From the NCBI GenBank assembly GCA_029782365.1, contig JAKOUW010000160.1, positions 186,001 to 250,000 on the forward strand: DNA of 64,000 nucleotides, given 5' to 3'. Within the stretch, counting starts at the first letter, position 1; each line of letters begins with the position of its first letter. Below the pieces are notes generated by a model. The model was not told the DNA's origin. It saw only the letters and a program-made list of their open reading frames with translations, and ran no database searches. Source of the stretch: Chloroflexota bacterium. GTDB lineage: Bacteria > Chloroflexota > Anaerolineae > Anaerolineales > UBA4823. Positions 1-10,718 of this stretch are shown one piece after another. The translations under genes were made by a program, and so were the position numbers.

Positions 1-2018
<2,018 letters not shown>

Positions 2019-2981
2019 ATGACACTTCCTTCCACAATATCCACATGGGAAAAAAACTTGTTGGCGCTTGCTCAAGATGCCATTTGCATTACAAGAGACG
2101 CCTTCAATTCAGTACCTCTGACAAAACACAAGATGGTGACAGAAGAAGCGTATGAAGTTTGCAGAAACATCACCTCTCAAAACAGCCGCTCTTTTTACCT
2201 GGCAACCAGTGTTTTGCCTGGCGAAAAGCGGAAGGCTATGCGTGTTTTGTATGCACTGTGCCGCACTGCGGATAACCTGGCAGATGGGGATGTCGAACAG
2301 CCGGCGGCGAAATTATATGAATTGCGCAAGGGAATCTCCGGTCAAACCAATACCGCCGACCATCTTATTCTGGCAGCCTGGCACGCTGTCCAAACCAGTT
2401 TTGATATCCCCGTGTGTTATGCAATGCAGCTACTTGACGGTGTTGAAAGGGATTTGGTGCAGCGTCGTTATCATAATTTTGAAGAATTGTCTGTTTACTG
2501 TTATGGCGTAGCTTCAACCGTTGGATTGATGAGCATGCACATCACAGGCTTTTCCGACCAGCGCGCAATCCCCTATGCCATCAAATTGGGGGTTGCTTTA
2601 CAGCTAACCAATATCCTGCGCGATGTGGGTGAAGATTGGAATTCTGGCCGCTGTTACCTGCCGCTGGATGAACTGGCGACTTTTGGCCTGGACGAGCAGG
2701 ATTTGTCTGCTGGTCGGGTGGACAAGCGCTGGTGTGATTTTATGCGGTTCCAAATCGCCCGGGCGCGCCATTTATATGCAGAGGCACTGCCGGGTATTGC
2801 TTTGCTTCATCCGGATGGTCGATTTGCTGTGGCGGCCGCGGCGATGTTTTATGAAGGAATTTTGGACGATATCCAAGCCCATCATTACAATGTTTTCGAC
2901 CGGCGTGCCTATGTGAGCCGAGGGAGGAAGCTGGCACTGTTGGCGCGCGCCTTTGGATTTGCAAAGAGAGTTCAATATTGA
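2019..2981 (+). CDS. crtB: Phytoene synthase (squalene/phytoene synthase family)
   Basis: Head-to-head condensation of two geranylgeranyl-PP to phytoene, the first committed carotenoid step. The 320-aa protein has both Asp-rich motifs that bind Mg-diphosphate: DNLAD (Asp85-Asp89, within LCRTADNLADG) and DVGED (202-206, within LTNILRDVGEDWNSGRCYLP). The N-terminal NSRSFYLATSVLP block is also typical. ATG 2019 is preceded by AAAGG and lies 34 nt after the -10 box. It is the first gene of a run with crtI, the carH-like gene, a P450 and a lycopene cyclase, and crtI starts 31 nt after its stop. CrtM-like use of farnesyl-PP cannot be excluded from sequence, but the downstream lycopene cyclase argues for a C40 pathway. 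Confidence 0.95.
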   Translation: MTLPSTISTWEKNLLALAQDAICITRDAFNSVPLTKHKMVTEEAYEVCRNITSQNSRSFYLATSVLPGEKRKAMRVLYALCRTADNLADGDVEQPAAKLYELRKGISGQTNTADHLILAAWHAVQTSFDIPVCYAMQLLDGVERDLVQRRYHNFEELSVYCYGVASTVGLMSMHITGFSDQRAIPYAIKLGVALQLTNILRDVGEDWNSGRCYLPLDELATFGLDEQDLSAGRVDKRWCDFMRFQIARARHLYAEALPGIALLHPDGRFAVAAAAMFYEGILDDIQAHHYNVFDRRAYVSRGRKLALLARAFGFAKRVQY

Positions 2982-3012
2982 CTGGTCGGATTTACCAATT
3001 TTGGAGGTACAA

Positions 3013-4551
3013 ATGAATGAACAAAAAACGGCGGTAGTAATCGGTGCAGGTATAGGGGGGATTGCTGCTGCTGCTCGCCTGGCGCGCCAGGGATTTCGGG
3101 TGACGGTCGTTGAAAAGAATGAGAAGCCTGGAGGTCGTTGCAACCAGATTATCCGGGAGGGGCACCGTTTTGACATTGGCCCCACCCTGTTCTTGATGCC
3201 AGAAATATTCGCAGAGACTTATGCCGCGCTGGGTGAGCGCTTGGAAGATCACCTTGATTTGCGCCGAATTGACCCAACCTATACCGTCCATTTTCCAGAT
3301 GGACTCAAACTGCAATTGACTGCTGATTTGCTTAAGATGCAGCCCCAACTAGATGCAGTGGAGGAAAATGCTTTCGATGGCTTTCTACGTTATCTTGCGG
3401 AAGGCAATAAGCATTATCATATCTCCCTCGAAAAATTTGTCGGGCGAAATTTTTACAATATTTTTCAGTACTTCAGCCTCGGCAACTTACCACTTTTATT
3501 CCAACTAAAAGCACTCACCAAGCATTACACCAACGTTGGCTCTTACTTCGCTGATCCTCGGCTGAAGGCAGCATTTACCTTCCAGAATATGTACCTGGGT
3601 CTCAGTCCGTATGACGCACCTGCTACGTACTCTCTCCTGCAGTACACAGAACTGGCAGGCGGCGTCTGGTATCCGATGGGCGGGATGTACAGGGTGATCG
3701 AAACCTTAACCGCTATTGCTGAAAAACTGGGCGTCCGGTTTTCCTATAATTCTCCTGTCAAACAAATAATCATAAAAGATGATCGTGTGTCTGGCGTACT
3801 GCTCGAAAATGGAAGCCTCCTGACGGCTGATTTGTTCGTTGGAAACGCAGATCTGCCTTATATTTATGAAAATTTGCTGCCAGATTTTCAAGAAGCTAAG
3901 AAATTGGAACAACAGAAATACACTTGCTCGACGATTATGTTTTATTGGGGAGTGGATAAAGTATTTCCTGAGATTGGCCACCACAATGTATTTTTGGCGG
4001 GAGATTATAAAATGTCATTCGAAAGCATTTTCAAAAATCACACCTTACCCGATGAACCATCGTTTTATGTGCATGCGCCCGCGCGCACTGACCTCACCTG
4101 CGCCCCTGCGGGTCAGGATACCTTGATGGTCCTGGTACCGGTGGGCCACCTGGATGAAACCCAGGATCAGGATTGGGATTCCTTGGTTCACCGCGCTCGT
4201 GAAACTGTCTTTGACCGCCTTGCCAGCCAATTGGGCGTCAGCGATTTACGACAGCACATTAAATTCGAGGTTGCATATACTCCGAGCGTATGGCAGGAAG
4301 AGTTCAACCTGGCAAAGGGGGCTGCCTTCGGGCTCAGCCATAACTTTACACAGGTTGGTTACTTACGGCCCCAAAACAGGCATGCGCGGTATAAAAATCT
4401 ATACTTTGCGGGAGCGAGTACTCATCCTGGCACAGGCCTGCCTATCGTGCTTCTTTCAGCCAAATTGACCACGGAAAGGATCATGAAAGAATATGGGCTG
4501 TATAATGAGCAGCAAGCAAGCCAGTTTACCCGTCAGCTCCGCGAGGCGTAA
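3013..4551 (+). CDS. crtI: Phytoene desaturase CrtI family
   Basis: FAD-dependent desaturase/isomerase expected to turn phytoene into lycopene. ATG 3013 is chosen because GGAGG (3003-3007) precedes it and the protein then begins with the dinucleotide-binding motif VVIGAGIGGIAAA (Gly11-Gly16); the frame is also open upstream into crtB. The product is 512 aa, normal for CrtI. The C-terminal family signature is present as NLYFAGASTHPGTGLPIVL. It sits between crtB and the carH-like regulator in one transcription unit. The number of desaturation steps cannot be read from sequence; the cyclase downstream implies lycopene. Confidence 0.93.
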   Translation: MNEQKTAVVIGAGIGGIAAAARLARQGFRVTVVEKNEKPGGRCNQIIREGHRFDIGPTLFLMPEIFAETYAALGERLEDHLDLRRIDPTYTVHFPDGLKLQLTADLLKMQPQLDAVEENAFDGFLRYLAEGNKHYHISLEKFVGRNFYNIFQYFSLGNLPLLFQLKALTKHYTNVGSYFADPRLKAAFTFQNMYLGLSPYDAPATYSLLQYTELAGGVWYPMGGMYRVIETLTAIAEKLGVRFSYNSPVKQIIIKDDRVSGVLLENGSLLTADLFVGNADLPYIYENLLPDFQEAKKLEQQKYTCSTIMFYWGVDKVFPEIGHHNVFLAGDYKMSFESIFKNHTLPDEPSFYVHAPARTDLTCAPAGQDTLMVLVPVGHLDETQDQDWDSLVHRARETVFDRLASQLGVSDLRQHIKFEVAYTPSVWQEEFNLAKGAAFGLSHNFTQVGYLRPQNRHARYKNLYFAGASTHPGTGLPIVLLSAKLTTERIMKEYGLYNEQQASQFTRQLREA

Positions 4552-4577
4552 CTGGTCACCATGGTCCGGAGAATAAT

Positions 4578-5897
4578 ATGCCCAATAACACTCCTATCTA
4601 TAACTTGAGGGTTGTGCTCAAGGAAACCGGCCTCAAGGCCGATGTCCTGCGCGCCTGGGAACGCCGTTACAATCTTCCCAAACCTCAACGCACATTGGGT
4701 GGGCATCGGCTGTATTCCGAGTATGACATTGAGATCGTTAAGTGGTTAAAAACACGTCAGGCTGAAGGATTGAGTATAAGCCGGGCAGTCAACCTTTGGA
4801 GCGAAATCACCGGGACAGGCCACGATCCTTTGGTGGAATATCTGCCTCCGGCAATCGCGGCGAAACCTGAAGGCTCGCCTGTTTTGGACACACGAATCGA
4901 TATCTTGCGCACACAATGGTTGGAAGCCAATCTGGACTTTAACAGCAACCGGGTGGATGAAATTCTCAACCAGGCTTTCGCCATCCTTCCGGTTGAAACA
5001 GTTTGCACAGAAATCCTGCAGCGCGGGGTTCGTGAAATTGGGAATTACTGGTATGCAAATCACGCGTCTGTGCAGCAAGAACATTTTGCCTCGGCGCTGG
5101 CTAACCGCCGTCTGGAGACTCTGATCGCTGCCGCTCCGCGGCCATCGCGTCCGCAAACTATCTTGATTGGCTGCCCTCCTGGCGAACGGCACACTTTGTC
5201 CGTGCTCATGCTGACCTTATTCCTTTGTCGAAGAGGTTTAAAGGTTGTGTATTTGGGAGCTGATATTCCTATCGATCAACTGAGGGAGACCGCAACCGCC
5301 ACCCACGCTGACCTGATTGTTCTAGCTGCTCAACAACTTTCTTCTGCTGCCGCTTTACAATCAGCGGCTTTGATTCTCCAAAGGAAAGGCATTTCCCTGG
5401 CATATGGTGGTTTGATTTTCAATCGAATTCCTATACTTCGTGAATGTATTCCTGGACACTTTCTGGGAGAAAGTCTGGAAAGTGCGCTGCAAATGATCGA
5501 ACGCTTGGTGGCTTCCCCCAACGTTTCTTCAAAAACAATCAGCCAGGATGAGAGCCAGAAGAGATTGGCAAGGGAGTACACACAAAAGCGCGCGTTGATT
5601 GAGAAAACATTGTACACCGCGCTGGAGATGGGTGACCAGCATTTTGATTTTATGAATGAGGCGAACTACTTCTTCGGAAACGGACTCAGCGCAGCGCTCG
5701 AATTGGGAAATCCTCATTTCTTAGAGGCAGATCTGGAATGGGTAACAAAATTGCTTGCAGGACGGCGTTATCCATCAGAACACATCAAATCTTATCTGAC
5801 AGCATACTGCAATGCACTCAACCAGGAAATCGGAGAGCTCAGCGCCTCATACACTGATTGGATACGTGCTTACCTCGCAAAGGACACAGCCATTTGA
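4578..5897 (+). CDS. CarH/LitR-type B12-dependent photoreceptor repressor (MerR family)
   Basis: A 439-aa regulator with an N-terminal MerR helix-turn-helix (residues 7-75: LRAWERRYNLPKPQRTLGGHRLY) and a cobalamin-binding region. The CarH light-sensing signature WX9EH is exact: Trp158, Glu168, His169. The lower axial ligand is probably His205 in PPGERHTLS, 36 residues later; the spacing matches the characterised Thermus CarH. In that family adenosylcobalamin makes a dark DNA-binding tetramer that light breaks apart, so carotenoid genes are induced by light. The protein is longer than CarH (about 285-300 aa), with about 120 extra C-terminal residues of unknown role (QKRALIEKTLYTALEMGDQ onward). 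It lies 26 nt after crtI and probably regulates its own operon through the repeats at 1957-1995. Confidence 0.88.
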   Translation: MPNNTPIYNLRVVLKETGLKADVLRAWERRYNLPKPQRTLGGHRLYSEYDIEIVKWLKTRQAEGLSISRAVNLWSEITGTGHDPLVEYLPPAIAAKPEGSPVLDTRIDILRTQWLEANLDFNSNRVDEILNQAFAILPVETVCTEILQRGVREIGNYWYANHASVQQEHFASALANRRLETLIAAAPRPSRPQTILIGCPPGERHTLSVLMLTLFLCRRGLKVVYLGADIPIDQLRETATATHADLIVLAAQQLSSAAALQSAALILQRKGISLAYGGLIFNRIPILRECIPGHFLGESLESALQMIERLVASPNVSSKTISQDESQKRLAREYTQKRALIEKTLYTALEMGDQHFDFMNEANYFFGNGLSAALELGNPHFLEADLEWVTKLLAGRRYPSEHIKSYLTAYCNALNQEIGELSASYTDWIRAYLAKDTAI

Positions 5898-5952
5898 TCA
5901 CTGCAACGCATCCAGCCGAGTTTGCCCCCACCAGCCAGGTTGAAAATAGATT

Positions 5953-7245
5953 ATGAAATCCACACTGCAGGCTCTGAACTTAGAAACCCTGGGTCACATT
6001 TTGGTGAGTTTTTTGCGCCAGAGATCACCCTTGGCTCCTTTGCAGTTTTTGTATGCCAGGAGCAAAAACTTCTTTCAAATACCCCTACCAGGGTTTCGGC
6101 CTTTTGTTATCGGTGGCGGAGCTGCCAACCGTCAGGTGCTGGTCACGGAAAGAAACAAGCTGCTCTGGCGCAACCCATCTGACCCAGTCACCACCTTATT
6201 GAGGCACGGCGTGCTGGTTGTTGACGGCCCGGAACATGACAACTACCGGCGCGAACTAGAGCCTCTGCTCACACCAGGTTATCTCCAAAATTATATTCCA
6301 CAAATGGTGCGCCAGGTTGACCGGGTTACTGCAACCTGGAAAGATGGTCAAACAGTCGATATGTTGGTGGAAAGCCGCCGCATTGCACTGCTGATCATCA
6401 TGGAAGCGCTCTTTTCGGTTGATTTTTGGGACGATTTGCCGCGTATGTGGAAATCAATTTTGAAAGTTATTGATTATATATCTCCAGGCGCCTGGATTGT
6501 ATTTCCAAATATTCCGCGGCCTGGTTATACTCAACACATCCGGGCGCTGGACAATTACCTGTATCAAATCATCCAGAGGCGAAGAAGCGCGCCGGCGCGC
6601 CAGGATCTGCTCGGGCACCTCCTGGATATTGGCCTGGATGATGGACTCATTCGTGACCAGATGCTGACGATGTTAATTGCAGGGCACGATACATCCACCG
6701 CCCTTTTGGCCTGGACTTTTTACCTGCTTGGCCAGAATCAGGAGATTCTCTCTCGCTTGCAGAATGAACTGGAGCAATCACTGCAGGGCCAACCGCCGAA
6801 GCGCGCGGCAGGTTGGCAGCCGGCCTTGCTGGATGAGGTAATAAAAGAGAGCCTTAGACTGTACCCACCTATTCATCTTGGTAACCGTTATGTTGCGGAA
6901 AAAATCACCTTCAACGGACAGACTGTTCCGGCTGGTGAAAGGTTGTTCTACTCGATCTATCTAACTCACCGTGATCCGATGGTTTGGAAAGACCCTGACG
7001 ATTTCGAACCGGAACGCTTCGCCGACGGCTGTAAACCCCCACCATTCACGTATGTACCCTTTGGCGGCGGCCCGCGCGTTTGCATTGGCGCGGCCTTTGG
7101 CCAGGCCGAAGCTCGCCTGGTCCTGGCGCGGCTGCTTCAAACCCATCGATTCCAGCTCAAAAGTTCGAAAGTTTTTGCTCGGATGGGGGCGACACTGGAG
7201 CCGAGTCCGGGGGTTTTGATGCGCGTCCAGCGGAAAACGGAATGA
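5953..7245 (+). CDS. Cytochrome P450, candidate carotenoid hydroxylase (CYP175-like)
   Basis: A 430-aa soluble P450. Visible motifs are I-helix AGHDTST (243-249), the ExxR of the K helix (Glu299, Arg302 in KESLRLYPP), the PERF block, and haem-binding FGGGPRVCIGAAFG with Cys377 as thiolate ligand. Its place between a CarH-like gene and a lycopene cyclase, with crtB and crtI upstream, parallels Thermus, where CYP175A1 hydroxylates beta-carotene at C3. Hydroxylation to cryptoxanthin/zeaxanthin is therefore the likely role. The Shine-Dalgarno is weak, and its stop overlaps the next start (ATGA), showing translational coupling to the cyclase. Confidence 0.88.
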   Translation: MKSTLQALNLETLGHILVSFLRQRSPLAPLQFLYARSKNFFQIPLPGFRPFVIGGGAANRQVLVTERNKLLWRNPSDPVTTLLRHGVLVVDGPEHDNYRRELEPLLTPGYLQNYIPQMVRQVDRVTATWKDGQTVDMLVESRRIALLIIMEALFSVDFWDDLPRMWKSILKVIDYISPGAWIVFPNIPRPGYTQHIRALDNYLYQIIQRRRSAPARQDLLGHLLDIGLDDGLIRDQMLTMLIAGHDTSTALLAWTFYLLGQNQEILSRLQNELEQSLQGQPPKRAAGWQPALLDEVIKESLRLYPPIHLGNRYVAEKITFNGQTVPAGERLFYSIYLTHRDPMVWKDPDDFEPERFADGCKPPPFTYVPFGGGPRVCIGAAFGQAEARLVLARLLQTHRFQLKSSKVFARMGATLEPSPGVLMRVQRKTE

Positions 7246-8078
7246 CCTACATTGCTTTTCTGCTTTTTTTCCTGGTAATCCCAGTCCTAATATTATTGGT
7301 TTTGACCATCCGAGATCGGCGGCGCGGAAAATTCATTGATGGTTTCTTGGGTGAGCGGGCCGGCTGGTTGGCCATTGGTCTGCATGTGCTATTAGCGATC
7401 CTCTATACCACACCCTGGGATAACTATCTGGTCGCAACGCGTGTCTGGTTTTACAACCCAAACCTGGTTTCAGGGGTCATCCTGGGTTGGGTCCCGTTGG
7501 AGGAATATCTGTTTTTCATTCTCGAAACGATCTGTGTGGGCCTGTGGTGGCTTGTGCTGATTCGCCGACTGAAGGTAGATGATGAATTTCACTCGAGCAG
7601 GAAAATCAGGATTATTTCAACACTTATCCTGGCCGGATTATGGTTGGCAATGGTTGGGATATTGGTATCCGGTTGGAAGCCACTTACCTATCTCGGGCTT
7701 ATCCTGGCCTGGGCTTTGCCGGTCATCATAATCCAACTTGCTTTTGGAGCAGACATATTGTGGCATTTCCGTAAAATTGTCTTGATGGTGATTTTGCCAT
7801 TTTTCGTCTATATCTCGACGGCTGATGCCCTTGCGATTTTTACGGGCACATGGTTGATTGATCCAGGCCAATCGACCGGGATATTCATCGGGCCGCTGCC
7901 AGTAGAAGAGGCTGTTTTTTTTCTGGTGACTGCGATCATGATTGGATTTGGCCTGACGCTATCTGTCGCTCGGGCCAGTTTGGAACGTGGCCAAACATGG
8001 ATTGGCATGATTGCCAATTGGCAGGCTCGAATTTCTTCTCCCAAAGTGAAAGTGCCCACCCCGCCGCCGGCGTCATAG
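7242..8078 (+). CDS. Lycopene cyclase, fused CrtYc-CrtYd membrane type
   Basis: Membrane enzyme that closes beta-ionone rings on lycopene. ATG 7242 overlaps the P450 stop by 4 nt; the longer open frame upstream is inside the P450 gene and is not used. The 278-aa product has about seven hydrophobic segments and two copies of the PxEE repeat that marks this family: PLEEYLFF (85-92) and PVEEAVFF (220-227). This duplication shows that the two subunits, separate in some actinobacteria, are fused as in archaeal and fungal-type cyclases. It is the last gene of the carotenoid unit and converges on the glycosyltransferase pseudogene. Confidence 0.9.
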   Translation: MTYIAFLLFFLVIPVLILLVLTIRDRRRGKFIDGFLGERAGWLAIGLHVLLAILYTTPWDNYLVATRVWFYNPNLVSGVILGWVPLEEYLFFILETICVGLWWLVLIRRLKVDDEFHSSRKIRIISTLILAGLWLAMVGILVSGWKPLTYLGLILAWALPVIIIQLAFGADILWHFRKIVLMVILPFFVYISTADALAIFTGTWLIDPGQSTGIFIGPLPVEEAVFFLVTAIMIGFGLTLSVARASLERGQTWIGMIANWQARISSPKVKVPTPPPAS

Positions 8079-8110
8079 ATCATGGTCGTTTCACCAGGCT
8101 GGACTCCGCC

Positions 8111-9351
8111 TTAATCGCGCAGGGCTTGTAAAGCGGTGAGAGAGGCCATAGGAAACGCGGCAGGCCGTTTGTTATTTAAGCCGGCCAGCCTCGTGGCACG
8201 GCGGATCGCTGAACCATTGGACTTTGCGGGTAGCCGCAGTCCGGCTCCCTGCGCAACCACTCTGGCAGCATTGGCAGGCTGGTCTCGCCCAATTGGGATA
8301 CAAACCAGAGGAACGCCATGTGCCAATGCTCGGATAACGGTTCCATGACCAGCATGCGTCACTACAGCAGAGGCATGCGGCAGCACCTGTGCGTGGGACA
8401 TAAATTGCTCGATGTGCACGTTCGGTGGTATATAAAACTGGTCGATGTTGATGGCTGGCCCTACCGTAACCAGACCTCGATAAGGCAGATCGGCGATGGC
8501 CTGAATCGATTTCTTAATCAGATCTTCCTGCCGCTGGTAGGTTGTGCCAAAACTCACGATGACCAGCGGGCGCTGATCGCTGGCAGGCCAAGGAGATTTC
8601 GAGGGTCCCACGAGTGGCGGGTCATCCAGCATAGGACCGGTAAAAAGAACATTCGGCGGAAACCTGGGTGCGAACTCGAATGCAGGGCTGGTAAGCACCA
8701 GAACTGCGGGAAGCCGGTTCTGGTATTCGGGGATATCTCCCGAATCTGGCAACCCTAACTCAGCCCTGGCTTTCCTGAGCGCCGGCAGTGGGTGTGTGAA
8801 TAAACGCCTGAACACAGCAGCGTGGAGCTTGGCCTGCATCCAACCCAACAACCCGGCTTGAGGCAGCATGCCAGGGATAGGCATGTGTGGGGCATAAAGT
8901 GAGTAGCTGCCTGGTATCACCATGACACCCGGCAGGCCAGCCTTTTCAGCTGCAAACTGGCCGCCAAACAGCAGCTCGCTGGCAACCACCACATCGGCGG
9001 GATAGTTTTCAAGTTCTTCCAGCACGTCTTGGGCATAAGCCAGGGAAGGGCCGGCGGCCATCTTATAAAACACAGTATACAGCGCGTTTGAGGAGTTCGC
9101 AGCTTTGTAATCATCAACGATGGTGCTGGCCGCTGATTTGTCATGGCGGTGCGGAGCGCGCCGGTAAGGTGTGAATTCGCAGCCCGCTGTGCGAGCATCC
9201 GCTGCGTTGGCCGGATCGCTGATCACCCGGAGGTGTGCCCGCGCTCTAGCAGCCGTCTTGCAAGGCCCAACAGGGGCGGCACATTGCCGTCCCCTTCCCA
9301 TAGGACGAATAGAAAACGGCGCGGCTTGTTGATGATTTCAACATGGTTCAT
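8111..9351 (-). pseudogene. MGT/CrtX-like glycosyltransferase interrupted by a frameshift
   Basis: A GT-B nucleotide-sugar glycosyltransferase. ATG 9349-9351 opens a frame encoding a typical N-terminus (RRFLFVLWEGDGNVPPLL, then RRLLERGH) that hits TGA about 38 codons later. The correct continuation (RVISDPANAADARTAG onward) is in another frame that stays open to 8111. The shift lies near 9230-9238 at a CACAC run and needs either a 2-nt deletion or a 1-nt insertion to repair. The C-terminal donor-binding signature is intact: VVTHAGHGTVIRALAHGVPL and IPIGRDQPANA. Beside carotenoid genes the likely ancestral role is carotenoid glycosylation (CrtX-like), but macrolide-type targets are possible. 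A sequencing error would give the same picture. Confidence 0.8.
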
Positions 9352-9358
9352 TCATCCT

Positions 9359-9988
9359 CTACATAAGTGAGCATCCCAGCAGCCTGGCAAGACGCGCTCC
9401 CAGTTTGACGATTGAATCTGGCGGCTTCACCAGAATAAGAAGATCACGATATTCCACCGAGTGCAGACTGAGATACAGCGTGTTCTTAAATCCACCCATC
9501 TCTGTGACCTTGCCCTGGCGGATGAGGCGCTCCATCACTTCCTGATGCTCCCGAAAGCGCAGTCCTGGAGAATGGGTATTGATCAGCCGAACAGTCGCGC
9601 CGCTCGTGTTACGAAAGGCATGAATGCTGCCCTTCGGAATGGTCATCTCCTGCCCGCCTGACAGCCTGTGCCACTGACCATCAAGCTAGAGATCAAGCGT
9701 GCCAGACAGGATTTGATACTTCTCGTCTTGATTCGGGTGAATGTGAAGAGCGCTCTGGGCGTTCGGCACAAAATCACACTCCCAGGTAAACGGTAAATCG
9801 GCCAATGTCGCCACCGGGATATTTTCGCAGTAACCTTTCACGCCGAATACGGCGACAACATCAATCGTCTTTCTGGGCTGATCCTGGTGACACTGCATGA
9901 CTGGCGCAATGTTGGGTTGTGTTTTCTGAAATGTCTGCATAACGGTAACTCCTTCTTTTACAACTGATAAGGTATCTATTTCGCTCAT
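9359..9988 (-). pseudogene. Cupin-domain protein with an in-frame TAG
   Basis: One continuous minus-strand frame of 210 codons encodes a small cupin protein but carries a TAG at 9686-9688. Before it, SALHIHPNQDEKYQILSGTL supplies cupin motif 1 (HxHxxxxE-like). After it, the same frame goes on with LDGQWHRLSGGQ, IPKGSIHAFRN (motif 2 region) and RFREHQEVMERLIRQGKV. The barrel is thus split in the middle. A single C-to-T change in CAG, or a sequencing error, would explain it. The ATG at 9988 overlaps the TetR stop (ATGA), so the cupin was made under TetR control. I see nothing that supports readthrough. Confidence 0.75.
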
Positions 9989-10578
9989 GTCTCGGTTGGG
10001 TTTGCTAACTTAACAACCATTTCATGGAGAGTGGCCTGGTATTGTTCCACGCTGAAACCCATATTCCTCCGCAGCAGCTTCCAAATATAGACATCGCAGA
10101 CCGCGACTAACTGTGCTGTAAGGCGTTCTCGCTGGTCCGGTTTCTGGCGATCAATCAATGGAGCAAACACTCGTTGGACCCAATGCTGATGCGCTATGCG
10201 GCCTTCTTGCAGAATGCCTTGCAATTGATGGAAGCGTTCTTCCTGTGCCAACAGCCGTAACACACGATCCCCAACTGCTTCATAGTGCTGAACGAGATTG
10301 TCCACGGCACCCGGAATATCTCCTGCAGTCACCTCAGCGCGCTGGTTAATGGCGGCATCGTTAGCCGCACGACCTGCTTGAACCCCTAAGCTCTCTTTCG
10401 AGCCAAAGTGCCTCAGAATGGTTTGCACGGTAACGCCGGCTCGTTCCGCGACCTGATCGAGAGTGACTGCATCGATCCACTGTTCAGCAAAGAGGGTGAG
10501 AGCAGCCTGGATGATGCGTTGCCGGGTAAGGGCAGCAATTTCTGCTTGAGCTGTGTTTCGGTATTTGCGATTTGGCAT
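9985..10578 (-). CDS. TetR-family transcriptional regulator
   Basis: A 197-aa one-component repressor. The N-terminal helix-turn-helix covers about residues 12-60 (RQRIIQAALTLFAEQWIDAV, then LDQVAERAGVTVQTILRHFG), and the rest is a helical ligand domain of unknown specificity. It is translationally coupled to the downstream cupin gene, which suggests that the cupin, or its substrate, is what the regulator senses. A 39-bp palindrome 19 nt upstream of the start is a convincing operator, so the pair is probably autoregulated. Confidence 0.9.
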   Translation of the reverse strand: MPNRKYRNTAQAEIAALTRQRIIQAALTLFAEQWIDAVTLDQVAERAGVTVQTILRHFGSKESLGVQAGRAANDAAINQRAEVTAGDIPGAVDNLVQHYEAVGDRVLRLLAQEERFHQLQGILQEGRIAHQHWVQRVFAPLIDRQKPDQRERLTAQLVAVCDVYIWKLLRRNMGFSVEQYQATLHEMVVKLANPTET

Positions 10579-10596
10579 ACTTACATTAGCAAAATG

Positions 10597-10635
10597 ATGT
10601 TATTATAACTAAATTGATATTAGTTACAATAACAT
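10597..10635. promoter_or_regulatory. TetR operator: 16-bp inverted repeat
   Basis: Left arm ATGTTATTATAACTAA (10597-10612) and right arm TTAGTTACAATAACAT (10620-10635) are reverse complements at 15 of 16 positions, with a 7-nt centre. It lies just upstream of the TetR start at 10578, the normal place for an autoregulatory operator. Confidence 0.75.
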
Positions 10636-10718
10636 TATTTGTGGGAAATGTCAAGACATTAAAAGCCTATTGGTTTCCCACGCTGCCACCAGACCAAACA
10701 CAGAGGTTGGTCATTTCC

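Noticed and set aside
9686..9688. In-frame TAG in the cupin gene as pyrrolysine or programmed readthrough
   Set aside because: No pyrrolysine genes or readthrough signal seen; a one-base nonsense change in a Leu/Gln-rich strand is simpler, and the neighbour gene is also broken.
10641..10681. GTGGGAAA / TTTCCCAC inverted pair
   Set aside because: Eight pairs with a 25-nt loop and no T run; may be chance.
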